DNA of 64,000 bases from Arenivirga flava (GTDB lineage Bacteria; Actinomycetota; Actinomycetes; Actinomycetales; Microbacteriaceae), in assembly GCF_030161575.1 (NCBI RefSeq), contig NZ_BSUL01000001.1:1302001-1366000 (forward strand), read 5' to 3'. Each line of letters starts with the position of its first letter. The stretch's first letter is position 1. This document shows, piece after piece, positions 27,242 to 36,085 of the stretch. Under the pieces are notes generated by a model. The model was not told the origin of the DNA. It worked only from the letters and a program-made list of their open reading frames with translations, and searched no databases. The position numbers and the translations under genes were made by a program.

Positions 27242-28614
27242 CAGTCCTTGCCCTCCTCGTAGGAGTAGCTGTAGCCGTAGCGGCCGTAGCCGTACGCGTC
27301 CGGGCCCTTCGTGGGCAGCAGCGTCGGCACGGCACCGAGCAGGCGCGCGCCCACGTTCTCGAGGGCGCTGGCGGCGGCGGCGAGCTGCTGCTTGTGCACG
27401 CGGCCCGCGGCGACCACCAGGATGGCGCCGCTGGCGCTCTTCGACAGGATGGCCGCATCCGTCACCGGAAGCAGCGGCGGGGCGTCGAACAGGATGGTGT
27501 CGTAGCGGGTCGCGAGCACCTCGATGAGCTGCTTCATCGCGGCCGAGCCGAGCAGCTCGCTCGGGTTCGGCGGGATGGTGCCGGCGGGCAGCACGTGCAG
27601 CTCGCGCGGGCCCCAAGGCTGGATGGCGTCGTCGAGGTTGACCCGGCCGAGCAGCACGTCGGTCATGCCGATCGCCCCCTCGAGGCCGAAGTACTTGGCT
27701 ACCTTCGGGCGGCGGAGGTCGGCGTCGATGATGAGCACGTTCTGGCCGCTGTCGCGCATCGTGATGGCGAGGTTGGCGGTCGTGGTGCTCTTGCCCTCGC
27801 TCTGCAGCGAGCTGGTGATCACGAAGCTGCGGCTCGTCGAGCCGAGCTCGAGGAACTGCAGGTTGGTGCGCAGCGTGCGGAAGGCCTCGGCGCGCGGGCT
27901 CTTCGGGTCGACCTGCACGATGAGCGGGCGCTCCTTGGCCTTCGGGTCGAAGGCGACGCCGCCGAGCAGCGGCACGTCGAGCACCTGCTCGATGTCGCGC
28001 TCGCCGCGCACGCGGGTGTCGAGCACCTCGCGCAGCACCGCGATGCCCACGCCGAGGGCGAGGCCGACGAGCAGGCCGAGGGCGATGTTGAGCGGCACAC
28101 GCGGCGAGACCGGCGACTCGGGCACGGTGGCCGGCTGCACGGTGTTCACCGCGATGGGGGTGGTGCCCTCAGCGGTCTGCGGGGTGAGGGTGCCGACCAC
28201 GTCGACGAGGCTCGCAGTCACTGCGTTGGCGATGTCGGCCGCCTGTACTGGGTTCGGGTCTAGCACGGTGACGTTGAGAATGACCGTATTGAGATCGCTC
28301 GTCGCGGTGACTTGCTCAGCGAGCTCGCCGACCGTGCTGTCGAGATCGAGCTCGTCGATGACGGGCTCGAGCACGGCGGCGGTGCCGACGACCTCGACAT
28401 AGCTGCGCACGATCTGCTGCGTATACGAGTTGCCCGCGCCCAGATCGCTGACGTTCGCCGCGGAGTCCGCAGCGACGAAAACCCGGGTGCCCGCCTCGTA
28501 CTGCGGCGTCAGCACCAGCGAGTACGTGGCGCTCGCGCCCACACCGACCAGGACGAAGAGCACGATCAGCAGCCAGCCTCGGCGCAGCACTCTCAGGTAG
28601 TCACGTAGCTCCAC
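27241..28614 (-). CDS. Polysaccharide co-polymerase / BY-type tyrosine autokinase (Wzc-like)
   Basis: 457 aa. Wzz-like chain-length domain with membrane helices near 14-35 and 172-196. The cytoplasmic kinase has Walker A SEGKSTTT (272-279), Walker A' LIIDADLRRP (294-303) and Walker B ILFDAPP (374-380). The C terminus carries a tyrosine cluster: Tyr441, 443, 446, 448, 450 and 452. This one-polypeptide form is usual in actinobacteria. First gene of the operon that continues to 16650. It controls chain length and export together with the phosphatase encoded next. Confidence 0.94.
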   Translation of the reverse strand: MELRDYLRVLRRGWLLIVLFVLVGVGASATYSLVLTPQYEAGTRVFVAADSAANVSDLGAGNSYTQQIVRSYVEVVGTAAVLEPVIDELDLDSTVGELAEQVTATSDLNTVILNVTVLDPNPVQAADIANAVTASLVDVVGTLTPQTAEGTTPIAVNTVQPATVPESPVSPRVPLNIALGLLVGLALGVGIAVLREVLDTRVRGERDIEQVLDVPLLGGVAFDPKAKERPLIVQVDPKSPRAEAFRTLRTNLQFLELGSTSRSFVITSSLQSEGKSTTTANLAITMRDSGQNVLIIDADLRRPKVAKYFGLEGAIGMTDVLLGRVNLDDAIQPWGPRELHVLPAGTIPPNPSELLGSAAMKQLIEVLATRYDTILFDAPPLLPVTDAAILSKSASGAILVVAAGRVHKQQLAAAASALENVGARLLGAVPTLLPTKGPDAYGYGRYGYSYSYEEGKD

Positions 28615-28838
28615 TTGACGGAGTCCCCTCTATCCGGCTCCGTCGGAGCCTCGGCATACAGGTGCAGTCTAATCAGATGGCAGGCGCCTCCAGGGCGATT
28701 CTGTCCCGTGATGCGCGGTCATCGCGAGAATCCCTCGCCCCGCGGATGAGGCTTCTGCCATGGAACGCGGCCCCGCGCATCCGCTCTGCTAGAAACGATT
28801 CGGCGGCACTCGTCGCCGACGACCCCAGGGGGAATGCC

Positions 28839-30149
28839 ATGCGCCTGTCCGTGATCGGCTGCGGTTATCTGGGCGCGGTGCACGCCGCCGCCATGGCGTC
28901 GATCGGCCACGAGGTGGTCGGCATCGACGTCGACGAGCGCAAGATCGAGGCGCTCTCGCGCGGCGAGGCCCCGTTCTTCGAGCCCGGGCTGCCGGAGATC
29001 CTGCGCGACGGGATCGCGTCGGGGCGGCTGCGCTTCACGACCGACATGGCCGAGGCCGCCGGCAGCGCGGTGCACTTCGTCGGCGTGGGTACGCCGCAGT
29101 CGAAGGACGGCTACGCGGCCGACCTGACCTACGTCAACGCGGCGATCGACGGGCTGTTGCCCCACCTCTCCCCCGGCGACGTCGTGGCCGGCAAGTCGAC
29201 CGTGCCGGTCGGCACCGCGGCCTCGCTGGCGCCGCGGGTGACCGAGACCGGCGCGACGCTCGTCTGGAACCCGGAGTTCCTGCGCGAGGGCTTCGCCGTG
29301 CAGGACACGGTCGACCCCGACCGGCTGGTCGCGGGCGTGCCGTCGGACGCCTCGGGCGAGCGCGCCGCCGACATCCTGCGCGAGGTCTACCACCCCTCCG
29401 TGGCCAAGGGCACGCCGTTCATCGTCACCGACTACGCCACCGCCGAGCTCGTCAAGGTGTCGGCCAACGCGTTCCTGGCCACCAAGATCAGCTTCATCAA
29501 CGCCATGGCCGAGATCGCCGAGGTCACCGGGGCCGACGTGACGCAGCTGGCGGATGCGATCGGCCACGACGTGCGCATCGGACGCCGCTTCCTCGGCGCC
29601 GGCATCGGCTTCGGCGGAGGCTGCCTGCCGAAGGACATCCGCGCCTTCTCGGCGCGCGCCGAGGAGCTGGGCCGCGGCGAGTCCGTCGCCTTCCTGCGCG
29701 AGGTCGACGAGATCAACCTGCGCCGCCGCGAGCGCGCCGTGCAGCTCGTCGTCGAGGCGCTGGGCGGCCAGCTCTTCCAGAAGCGCATCGCCGTGCTCGG
29801 CGCGGCCTTCAAGCCGCACTCGGACGACATCCGCGACTCCCCTGCCCTCGACGTGGCCGTGCGGCTGCGCGGCCTCGGCGCCGACGTGATCGTGACCGAC
29901 CCGGAGGCGACCGAGAACGCACGGCGGGTGCATCCGCAGCTCGACTACACCCGCGTGCGCGACGAGGCGCTGCAGGGCGCCGACGCCGTGATCGTCGTCA
30001 CGGAGTGGGACGAGTACCGCCGCCAGCTCTCCCCGGAGCACGCCGCCTCGCTGGCGAACGGGCGCATCATCGTCGACGGCCGCAACTGCCTCGACGCCGC
30101 GGCCTGGCGGGCGGAGGGGTGGACGTACTTCGGCATGGGGCGGCCGTAG
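28839..30149 (+). CDS. ugd: UDP-glucose 6-dehydrogenase
   Basis: 436 aa. The ATG at 28839 has AGGGGGA upstream; longer in-frame starts cover a promoter-like region. NAD-binding GCGYLGAVH (7-15), the substrate region STVPVGTA and the catalytic Cys262 in GFGGGCLPKD. It oxidises UDP-glucose to UDP-glucuronate, a likely precursor for an acidic exopolysaccharide. Divergent from the autokinase operon across about 224 bp, which places it at the conserved high-GC edge of the locus. Confidence 0.95.
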   Translation: MRLSVIGCGYLGAVHAAAMASIGHEVVGIDVDERKIEALSRGEAPFFEPGLPEILRDGIASGRLRFTTDMAEAAGSAVHFVGVGTPQSKDGYAADLTYVNAAIDGLLPHLSPGDVVAGKSTVPVGTAASLAPRVTETGATLVWNPEFLREGFAVQDTVDPDRLVAGVPSDASGERAADILREVYHPSVAKGTPFIVTDYATAELVKVSANAFLATKISFINAMAEIAEVTGADVTQLADAIGHDVRIGRRFLGAGIGFGGGCLPKDIRAFSARAEELGRGESVAFLREVDEINLRRRERAVQLVVEALGGQLFQKRIAVLGAAFKPHSDDIRDSPALDVAVRLRGLGADVIVTDPEATENARRVHPQLDYTRVRDEALQGADAVIVVTEWDEYRRQLSPEHAASLANGRIIVDGRNCLDAAAWRAEGWTYFGMGRP

Positions 30150-30176
30150 TCGCTGCCGTTCAGATGCGGGCGCGCA

Positions 30177-30860
30177 TCAGAGGCCGTCCACGAACGCCTG
30201 GGTGGCGAGCGGCACGTTCGCCTCGTTCGTCGCAGGGTCCCAGCCGACCAGCGCGAGCACGTCGCCGCCCACCCGCACGGTGGTGCCGACCAGCGTGAAC
30301 GGGGCACCGCCCACGTCGCCGGTGACGCGCCATCCGACCGTCTCATCGGTGCCGCTCACCTCCGGGTCGGCCGAGGACAGCTGCGTGCTGACCGGCATGC
30401 CCATGAGCGTGAAGAGGTTCTCGCTCTCGGCGCAGCGGTCGAGCGCCTCCGTGGCCTGCGCGAGCAGGTCGCCGGCCGTCGACTCGTCGCCGGTGCTGAC
30501 GAGCACCGCGGTCATCGAGCGGTCGTCGCTGGTGCCGAACGCGACCGGGGCGTCGGCGTTCTCGGCACCCTGCTCCCATCCGGCCCCGAAGGGCGCCAGG
30601 CAGGTGACGTCATCGGTCATGAGACCGGGGTAGATCGAGTCGAGCAGCTCGCCCGTGGTGCCGTACTCCCCCGGCACGAATCGGATGCTCACGAACACGG
30701 CGTCGAGCTCGGCCTGCGTCGCCTGGGCGACCGCTTCGGGCGTCGGGCTCTGCTCGTGAGCGGCCGTCGGCTCGGCGATGCCGGGATCGGCGGCCGTGCA
30801 TCCGGCCAGCACCAGCATCAGGACTTCAGCCGCACCGATGGCAGCACGATTCGCTCGCAT
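30177..30860 (-). CDS. Hypothetical secreted lipoprotein
   Basis: 227 aa. MRANRAA start, hydrophobic core and lipobox LVLAG-Cys21, then an acidic, Pro/Thr-rich linker. The mature domain of about 170 residues has two cysteines near 110 and 140 and no family motif that I recognise. The start at 30858-30860 follows GGGGGA. It converges on ugd with a 27-bp gap and diverges from the HTH gene at 31112. Surface-exposed; function unknown. Confidence 0.7.
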   Translation of the reverse strand: MRANRAAIGAAEVLMLVLAGCTAADPGIAEPTAAHEQSPTPEAVAQATQAELDAVFVSIRFVPGEYGTTGELLDSIYPGLMTDDVTCLAPFGAGWEQGAENADAPVAFGTSDDRSMTAVLVSTGDESTAGDLLAQATEALDRCAESENLFTLMGMPVSTQLSSADPEVSGTDETVGWRVTGDVGGAPFTLVGTTVRVGGDVLALVGWDPATNEANVPLATQAFVDGL

Positions 30861-31024
30861 CTCGATCCCCCAGGAACTCGTCGACGATGAGCCATCGCCG
30901 TATCGTGGATGAGGGCGGCGAGCCGATGGGCACCAGTGCCCGTGCAGGTTCAGCTGCGTGGTCATCCCCGCCCCTTCGCCGTCTCGGGCGGGGAGCTCTT
31001 CGGCCGCGAGCGATCTCGCGTCGA

Positions 31025-31102
31025 AGCTACAGCTACAGCTACAGCTACAGCTACAGCTACAGCTACAGCTACAGCTACAGCTACAGCTACAGCTACAGCT
31101 AC
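31025..31102. repeat. Perfect 13-copy AGCTAC hexanucleotide repeat
   Basis: Thirteen uninterrupted copies of AGCTAC (78 bp), ending 9 bp before the ATG at 31112. A TACACT box (31100-31105) straddles its 3' end and would place transcription start at or next to the ATG, i.e. a leaderless mRNA. The repeat would then form the -35 and spacer region. Being a multiple of three, it also reads as (Ser-Tyr)n in an upstream-extended frame. Perfect short repeats of this length usually vary in copy number between cells. Confidence 0.95.
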
Positions 31103-31105
31103 ACT
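31100..31105 (+). promoter_or_regulatory. Putative -10 box of the HTH/nucleotidyltransferase operon
   Basis: TACACT, fitting the TANNNT actinobacterial -10 consensus, formed by the last repeat unit and the first bases after it. Spacing of 6 nt to the ATG at 31112 suggests leaderless transcription; no Shine-Dalgarno sequence is visible. Predicted by eye. Confidence 0.4.
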
Positions 31106-31111
31106 TACGCC

Positions 31112-31693
31112 ATGAGTGCGCTCATCCGCCAGCACCGCGAAGCGCGCGGCATGCCGCAGGCGCGGCTCGCAGAGATCCTCGGCGTCACACCGTCGGCAGC
31201 CGCACAGCTGGAACGGAGCGAGGAGCGGGGAACGATCAAAGTCGCCACGTTGGAGAGCACCCTCCGCGCACTCGGGCAGGAGCTCAGGTTGAGCGCTGCT
31301 CCCCGGCTCGAGTCACTGGGGCCGACGCCCGACGACGTCGCCACGGAGGCGCGAGATGCGCTGCGAGCCGGAGACGACATCGCCGCACTGCGTTTCATCA
31401 CGGCCGGTGCACACTATGCGGCGCGGCATCCGGAAGAAGCAGACGCGCTTCGACTCGAGCAGCGCCCGGCATCGCTCGGCAGCCGGCGGTGGGACACGTT
31501 GCTGCGCGGCGTCTACCACTACCATCTCGGTGATCGGGCACCGGTCTGGGCCAGAACCGCACGCGCGCTCTCGAAGCCGTGGTACCCGGCCGCCATCATC
31601 CCCACGCTGCAGCGCCGGGCCGACGCAGCGACGCCGAGCGTCTTGCGGCAGCTCAACATCCTGCTCGACGAGCGCTCGCTGCAGCGCGCATGA
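31112..31693 (+). CDS. XRE-type HTH protein, antitoxin-like partner of a nucleotidyltransferase
   Basis: 193 aa. N-terminal helix-turn-helix (ARGMPQARLAEILGVTPSAA, residues 9-28) followed by ERSEERGTI, resembling the MobM-A/HigA-like XRE group. The C-terminal domain of about 110 residues (WDTLLRGVYHYHLGDRAP region) has no firm family assignment. It overlaps the nucleotidyltransferase gene by 4 bp (ATGA at 31690-31693), the layout of toxin-antitoxin modules. ATG 31112 is chosen because the HTH begins directly after it. The frame is open back to 30887 through the hexamer repeat, so a Ser-Tyr-tailed longer protein cannot be excluded. Confidence 0.7.
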   Translation: MSALIRQHREARGMPQARLAEILGVTPSAAAQLERSEERGTIKVATLESTLRALGQELRLSAAPRLESLGPTPDDVATEARDALRAGDDIAALRFITAGAHYAARHPEEADALRLEQRPASLGSRRWDTLLRGVYHYHLGDRAPVWARTARALSKPWYPAAIIPTLQRRADAATPSVLRQLNILLDERSLQRA

Positions 31694-32226
31694 CGTCGCG
31701 ATTGCAGCTGGACCGCGACGCAGCGGCACGGCTGCTCGATCTGCTGACGCAGCGCCTCCGCGCGGCCGGCATCGACGCTCACGTCCACGTCGTCGGCGGC
31801 GTGGCAGTCGGCAGGATCGTGCCGGACGCGCGGCTCACCCGCGACATCGACTCGGCCGTAGCCACCACATCGGAACGGCAGTTCGACGACGCCGTCGCCG
31901 AGATCGCCATCGAGGAGCACCTGCCGGGCGATTGGCTCAACCGGTCGGCGGCGCCGTGGGTACCGGTCGCACCGCAGGTGCGGGCGGGCGATGGAGCGCA
32001 CGTCACGTTCGCGACGAGCGATGAGCTCATCGCCATGAAGCTGGCCGCCGGGCGCGCGCAGGATGTGCAGGACCTGATCCGCATCGTCCAGGTCCTCGGC
32101 CTGCGCGATGCGGCCTCGCTCGTGAACATCGCCTTCGAGCAGTACGGAGAGGAGAACGTGACGCTCACCAGCCGCGAGGATCTGATGCTCTTCGCGCAGG
32201 AGATCATCGACGCAGCCGACGACTGA
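31690..32226 (+). CDS. DUF6036/AbiEii-like nucleotidyltransferase, putative toxin
   Basis: 178 aa. VVGGVAVGR (helix-Gly-Gly) followed by LTRDIDSAV gives the GG...DxD signature of the polymerase-beta-like nucleotidyltransferase fold. DELIAMKLAAGRAQDVQDL is the conserved Lys/Asp helix of the AbiEii and DUF6036 groups. In related modules the enzyme modifies tRNA or a protein target and the adjacent DNA-binding protein neutralises or represses it. No mobile-element genes flank it. It ends 2 bp before the convergent ridA stop. Confidence 0.75.
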   Translation: MTSRLQLDRDAAARLLDLLTQRLRAAGIDAHVHVVGGVAVGRIVPDARLTRDIDSAVATTSERQFDDAVAEIAIEEHLPGDWLNRSAAPWVPVAPQVRAGDGAHVTFATSDELIAMKLAAGRAQDVQDLIRIVQVLGLRDAASLVNIAFEQYGEENVTLTSREDLMLFAQEIIDAADD

Positions 32227-32228
32227 GC

Positions 32229-32606
32229 TCAGTGCTGCGGCACCCGCGCGACCGCATCCAGCACCACCGGCACGCCGCCGGGCAGCTGCGCCTGCAGCAC
32301 CGTGCGCACCGGATGCGGCGCCGAGCGGCGGCTCGCCAGCTCGGCGTCGACCGCCGGCAGCATGACCTCGAGGTCGTCGACGATCACCGTCAGCCTGAGC
32401 ACGTCGACCAGGCCGCAGCCGGCGCTCGCCAGTGCTGCCTCGAGGTTGTCGAAGGCGGCGTGCGCCTGCCTCGACGGGGTCACGGGAATGCCCTCCGGGG
32501 TGTGCGGACCGAAACCCGCGGTGTACGCGAGGCCGCTGTCGACGACCACGTGGCTGTACGGCCCGAAGGGACCGGGCAGCGCGCCGGTGACGATGTGCTC
32601 GGTCAT
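32229..32606 (-). CDS. ridA: RidA family enamine/imine deaminase
   Basis: 125 aa, standard RidA/YjgF length. Typical features: GPFGPYSHVVVDSGLAYTAG at the start, DVLRLTVIVDD in the middle and a conserved Arg in PVRTVLQAQLPGG. These proteins hydrolyse reactive enamines formed by PLP enzymes. It is the last gene of an oligopeptide-type ABC operon and overlaps the ATPase stop by 4 bp. The link suggests that an imported compound yields an enamine intermediate on breakdown (inference). Confidence 0.9.
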   Translation of the reverse strand: MTEHIVTGALPGPFGPYSHVVVDSGLAYTAGFGPHTPEGIPVTPSRQAHAAFDNLEAALASAGCGLVDVLRLTVIVDDLEVMLPAVDAELASRRSAPHPVRTVLQAQLPGGVPVVLDAVARVPQH

Positions 32607-34222
32607 CGGGCCGCGGCCCCGGGCACGGCCTCGAGCAGCGCGCGCGTGTACTCGTGGTCGGGTGTACCGAGCAGGCGCTCGGCCGGCCCCTGCTCCACGA
32701 CGCGGCCCTGGCGCATCACGACCACCTCGTCGGCGATCTGGCGCACCACCCCGAAGTCGTGGGTGATGAAGAGGTAGCCCACCCCGCGCTCGGCCTTCAG
32801 GTCGACGAGCAGCTGCAGCACCTGCTGCTGCACGCTCACGTCGAGCGCGCTGACCGGCTCGTCGAGCACGAGCAGTCTGGGGCTGAGCGCCAGAGCGCGG
32901 GCGATCGCCACGCGCTGGCGCTGGCCACCGCTGAGCTCGGCGGGGCGGCGGTCGGCCAGGGTCTGCGCGAGCTGCACCGAGTCGAGCAGCTCCAGCGCGG
33001 TGCGCTGCTGCTCGCGGCGGCCGCCGATGCCGAACGCGCGCAGGGGCTCCGCGATGATCCGCGCCACGCTGAGGCGCGGGTCCAGGCTGCCGAACGGGTT
33101 CTGGTAGACGACCTGCACGTCGCGGCGCAGCTGCCGCAGCGGATCGCCCGTCAGGGTCGTGACGTCGCGGCCGTCGAGCAGCACCGATCCGCTGTCCGCC
33201 GTCCCGATGCGGGCCGCCATGCGCGCGGTCGTGGTCTTGCCCGATCCGCTCTCCCCCACCAGCGCGACCGTGCGGCCGGCGGGCACCGTCAGGCTCACGC
33301 CGTCGACCGCGGTGAACGGCTCGGGCGCTGCGCCGGGGCGTCGCAGCGAGAAGGTCTTGCGCAGGTCGCGGATCTCGAGCAGCGGATGCGGCGGCTCCGC
33401 CTGCGCAGAGGAGGGAGCGGATGCGCTCAGCCGCACGCTGTTCAGGCCCGGCGCGGCCGCGACGAGGTCGCGCGTGTACTCGTGGGTCGGGGCGTGCAGC
33501 ACGGCGCTCGTCGGACCGGCGTCGACGACCTCGCCGTGCCGCATCACCACGACCTGCTCGGCGCGGTCGGCCGCGACGCCCAGGTCGTGCGTCACCATGA
33601 GCACCGCCGTGCCGCGGTCGGACGCCAGCTGCTGCATCTGGTCGAGCACCAGGCGCTGCACGGTCACGTCGAGGGCGCTGGTGGGCTCGTCGGCGATGAC
33701 GAGCTGCGGATCGCAGCTCCACGCCATGCCGATGAGCACGCGCTGCTTCATGCCGCCGCTGAGCTCGTGCGGGTACTGTCGGGCACGCGCCTCGGGGTGG
33801 CTGAGGCCGACGTCGCCGAGGATGCGCACGGCGCGCTCGGCGGCCTCCTCGCGCCCCAGCCTCAGGTGCAGGCGCAGCCCCTCGACGAGCTGCTCGCCGA
33901 TGCGCAGGGTGGGGTTGAGGCTGCTGTTCGGGTCCTGCGGCACGAAGCCGATGGCGCCGCCGCGGATGGACCGCATCCGCTTCATCGGCAGCTTCAGCAG
34001 GTCCTGCCCGTCGAAGCACACGCTGCCGCCGACGATCTCGCCATTGGCCGCGAGCCGGCGGATCAGCGCCTGGCTGACGCTCGACTTGCCCGATCCGCTC
34101 TCCCCCACCAGCGCCACGATGCCGCCGCGGGGCACCGACAGGTCGATGCCGCGCACGGCCTCGACGCGGCGGCGGCCGACGCGGTAGCGCACCTGCAGGT
34201 TCTCGACCTCGAGGATGTTCAT
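32603..34222 (-). CDS. Fused oligopeptide ABC transporter ATP-binding protein (DppD-DppF type)
   Basis: 539 aa with two complete nucleotide-binding domains: Walker A GESGSGKSS and GESGSGKTT, signatures LSGGMKQRV and LSGGQRQRV, Walker B LVIADEP and LLVLDEP. An Ala/Pro/Ser linker joins them near 265-280. Such fusions energise nickel/peptide/opine importers. Coupled by ATGA to the permease before it and to ridA after it. Confidence 0.95.
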   Translation of the reverse strand: MNILEVENLQVRYRVGRRRVEAVRGIDLSVPRGGIVALVGESGSGKSSVSQALIRRLAANGEIVGGSVCFDGQDLLKLPMKRMRSIRGGAIGFVPQDPNSSLNPTLRIGEQLVEGLRLHLRLGREEAAERAVRILGDVGLSHPEARARQYPHELSGGMKQRVLIGMAWSCDPQLVIADEPTSALDVTVQRLVLDQMQQLASDRGTAVLMVTHDLGVAADRAEQVVVMRHGEVVDAGPTSAVLHAPTHEYTRDLVAAAPGLNSVRLSASAPSSAQAEPPHPLLEIRDLRKTFSLRRPGAAPEPFTAVDGVSLTVPAGRTVALVGESGSGKTTTARMAARIGTADSGSVLLDGRDVTTLTGDPLRQLRRDVQVVYQNPFGSLDPRLSVARIIAEPLRAFGIGGRREQQRTALELLDSVQLAQTLADRRPAELSGGQRQRVAIARALALSPRLLVLDEPVSALDVSVQQQVLQLLVDLKAERGVGYLFITHDFGVVRQIADEVVVMRQGRVVEQGPAERLLGTPDHEYTRALLEAVPGAAAR

Positions 34223-35028
34223 CGGGCCTCTCCGATCACGCGCGCCAGACGGGTGACCGCGAGCACGACGCCCACGATCACGGCGCCGGGCAGCACCGTC
34301 AGCCACCAGGAGGTGGCGATGTAGTCGCGGCCCGACGACACCAGCGCGCCCCACTCGGGAGCGGGCGGCGCGACGCCGAAGCCGAGGAAGCTGATCGCCG
34401 AGACGCTGAGCACCGCGGTGCCGAGCTCCAGCGCCGCCATCGCGAGCACCGGGCGGGCGGCGTTCGGCAGGATGTGCCGGCCGAGCACACCGAGCGGGCG
34501 CACGCCCAGCACGGCGGCCGCCTCGACGTACTCCTCGCCGCGCACCCGCAGCACCTGCGCGCGCATGATGCGGGCGAAGCTGCCGGCGGCGCCGAGGCCG
34601 ACGCCGAGCGCGATGCTCCACGGGCCGAAGCCGAGGGTCGCGACCACGATGAGGGCGAGCAGGATGCCGGGCACGGCGATGAGCACGTCGACGAAGCGCA
34701 TCACCACGAAGTCGATCGCCGTGCCGACCCGGCCGCGGGCGGCGCCGCAGAGCAGGCCGATCGCGCCGCCGACGACGCCGCCGATGAGCACGGCCGCGGT
34801 CGCCGCGGCGAGCGAGAGCCAGGCGCCGTGCACGACGCGGGTGAACACGTCGCGGCCCAGCGAGTCGGTGCCGAACAGGTGCTCGGCGCTCGGCGGCAGC
34901 AGGCGGTCGCGCGGGGTGCCCGCCAGCGGGTCGCCCGGCGCGATGAGCTGCGGGGCGAAGGCCATGACGAGGCAGAGCAGCACGACGAGCAGCGAGACGA
35001 TCGTGGTGGGGCGCAGGAGCTTGGTCAC
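34219..35028 (-). CDS. Oligopeptide-type ABC transporter permease (DppC/OppC)
   Basis: 269 aa from the GTG at 35026-35028 (GTGA overlap with the previous gene). About six helices; HLFGTDSLGRDVFTRVVHGA is the conserved DppC N-terminal signature, and YVEAAAVLGVRPLGVLGRH is the EAA loop. Forms the channel with the DppB-type partner. Confidence 0.93.
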   Translation of the reverse strand: MTKLLRPTTIVSLLVVLLCLVMAFAPQLIAPGDPLAGTPRDRLLPPSAEHLFGTDSLGRDVFTRVVHGAWLSLAAATAAVLIGGVVGGAIGLLCGAARGRVGTAIDFVVMRFVDVLIAVPGILLALIVVATLGFGPWSIALGVGLGAAGSFARIMRAQVLRVRGEEYVEAAAVLGVRPLGVLGRHILPNAARPVLAMAALELGTAVLSVSAISFLGFGVAPPAPEWGALVSSGRDYIATSWWLTVLPGAVIVGVVLAVTRLARVIGEAR

Positions 35029-36083
35029 TTCGCGGCTCCGTTCTGCGGGTCCTGGGTGCTGGCGCTCAGCGCATCCGCTTCGGGCGCGATCGAGAAGGTC
35101 GAGGGGGCCGTCGCCTTCGGCGCCGCCTTGCCCGGGCGCAGGCGCGGGTCGATGAGCGGATACGACAGGTCGACCAGCAGGGCCGCCAGCGCGTAGACGA
35201 CGGCCACGACGATGATGACGCCCTGGATGACCGACACGTCGCGCGCCAGCACGGCGGAGACGACGAGGCGGCCGATGCCCTCCCGCGAGAACACGGTCTC
35301 GACGACCGCGGTGCCGCCGGCGAGGTAGCCGATGAGCAGGCCGATGCTGGTGACCGACGGCAGCAGCGCGTTGCGCAGCACGTGCCGACCGAACACGGCG
35401 ACCCGGCCGAGGCCCTTCGCCTCGGCGGTGAAGACGTAACCGCTCGACTCGGCCTCGCGGATCGCCGTGATGAAGACCTGGAAGAAGATGGCGCCGACCG
35501 GGAACGCCAGCGTGATCGCCGGCAGGATCACGCTGTCGCCGCTGCGCGAGCCCGAGGCCGGCAGCAGGCCGAGCGAGAACGAGAAGACGGAGATGAGGAT
35601 GAGGCCCGTCACGAAGGCGGGCACCGCCACGCCCAGCGGCGGCAGCTGCACGAGCAGGTCGCGCAGCCACCGCCACGGGGCGATCGAGGCGAGGAAGGCG
35701 AGCACCACGGAGGTGCCCACGCCGATGACGAGCGCCAGGCCGGCCACCGCGAGGGAGCCGGGCACGACGGCCGCGATCATGTCGACCACCGGGCGGCCCG
35801 TCGCAAGCGAGGTGCCGAGGTCGCCCGTCAGCAGGGCGCCCAGCTGCCCGAGGTACTGCTCGAGCAGCGAGCCGTCCAGGCCCGCGGCCTCGCGCAGGGC
35901 CGCGAGCTGCTCGGGGTCGACCGTCGTCGCGTCGCCGCTCTGCACGGCGAGCGCGGCGAGCACGGGGTCGCCCGGCAGCACGCGCACGAGCAGGAACGTC
36001 ACCGTGTAGGTGGCCCAGACCACGAAGGCGAACTGCAGCACCTTCGGGCCGACGAGCCGCAGTGCCGTTCCCGCTCGCGCCAC
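35025..36083 (-). CDS. Oligopeptide-type ABC transporter permease (DppB/OppB)
   Basis: 352 aa. The first helix starts near residue 17 and RVLPGDPVLAAL is typical of the DppB N terminus; the EAA loop contains FTAEAKGLGRVAVFGRH. The C-terminal tail (about 30 residues, Ala/Lys-rich) extends past the last helix, longer than usual. GTG start 2 bp after the binding-protein stop. Pairs with the DppC-type permease. Confidence 0.92.
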   Translation of the reverse strand: MARAGTALRLVGPKVLQFAFVVWATYTVTFLLVRVLPGDPVLAALAVQSGDATTVDPEQLAALREAAGLDGSLLEQYLGQLGALLTGDLGTSLATGRPVVDMIAAVVPGSLAVAGLALVIGVGTSVVLAFLASIAPWRWLRDLLVQLPPLGVAVPAFVTGLILISVFSFSLGLLPASGSRSGDSVILPAITLAFPVGAIFFQVFITAIREAESSGYVFTAEAKGLGRVAVFGRHVLRNALLPSVTSIGLLIGYLAGGTAVVETVFSREGIGRLVVSAVLARDVSVIQGVIIVVAVVYALAALLVDLSYPLIDPRLRPGKAAPKATAPSTFSIAPEADALSASTQDPQNGAAK

Positions 36084-36085
36084 GA

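Noticed and set aside
27245..27300. Similarity between the kinase tyrosine-cluster codons and the AGCTAC repeat
   Set aside because: GTAGCTGTAGC-type sequence here encodes the Tyr/Gly/Ser tail of the BY-kinase; resemblance to the hexamer array is expected from Tyr/Ser codons and is short.
30150..30178. Possible terminator between ugd and the lipoprotein gene
   Set aside because: Only a 6-bp stem (GATGCG/CGCATC) is present and it overlaps the lipoprotein stop; too weak to annotate.
30887..31111. N-terminal extension of the HTH protein with a (Ser-Tyr)n tract
   Set aside because: The frame is open, but the HTH starts immediately after the ATG at 31112 and the upstream part has no conserved sequence. 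Kept only as an alternative because the repeat is in frame.
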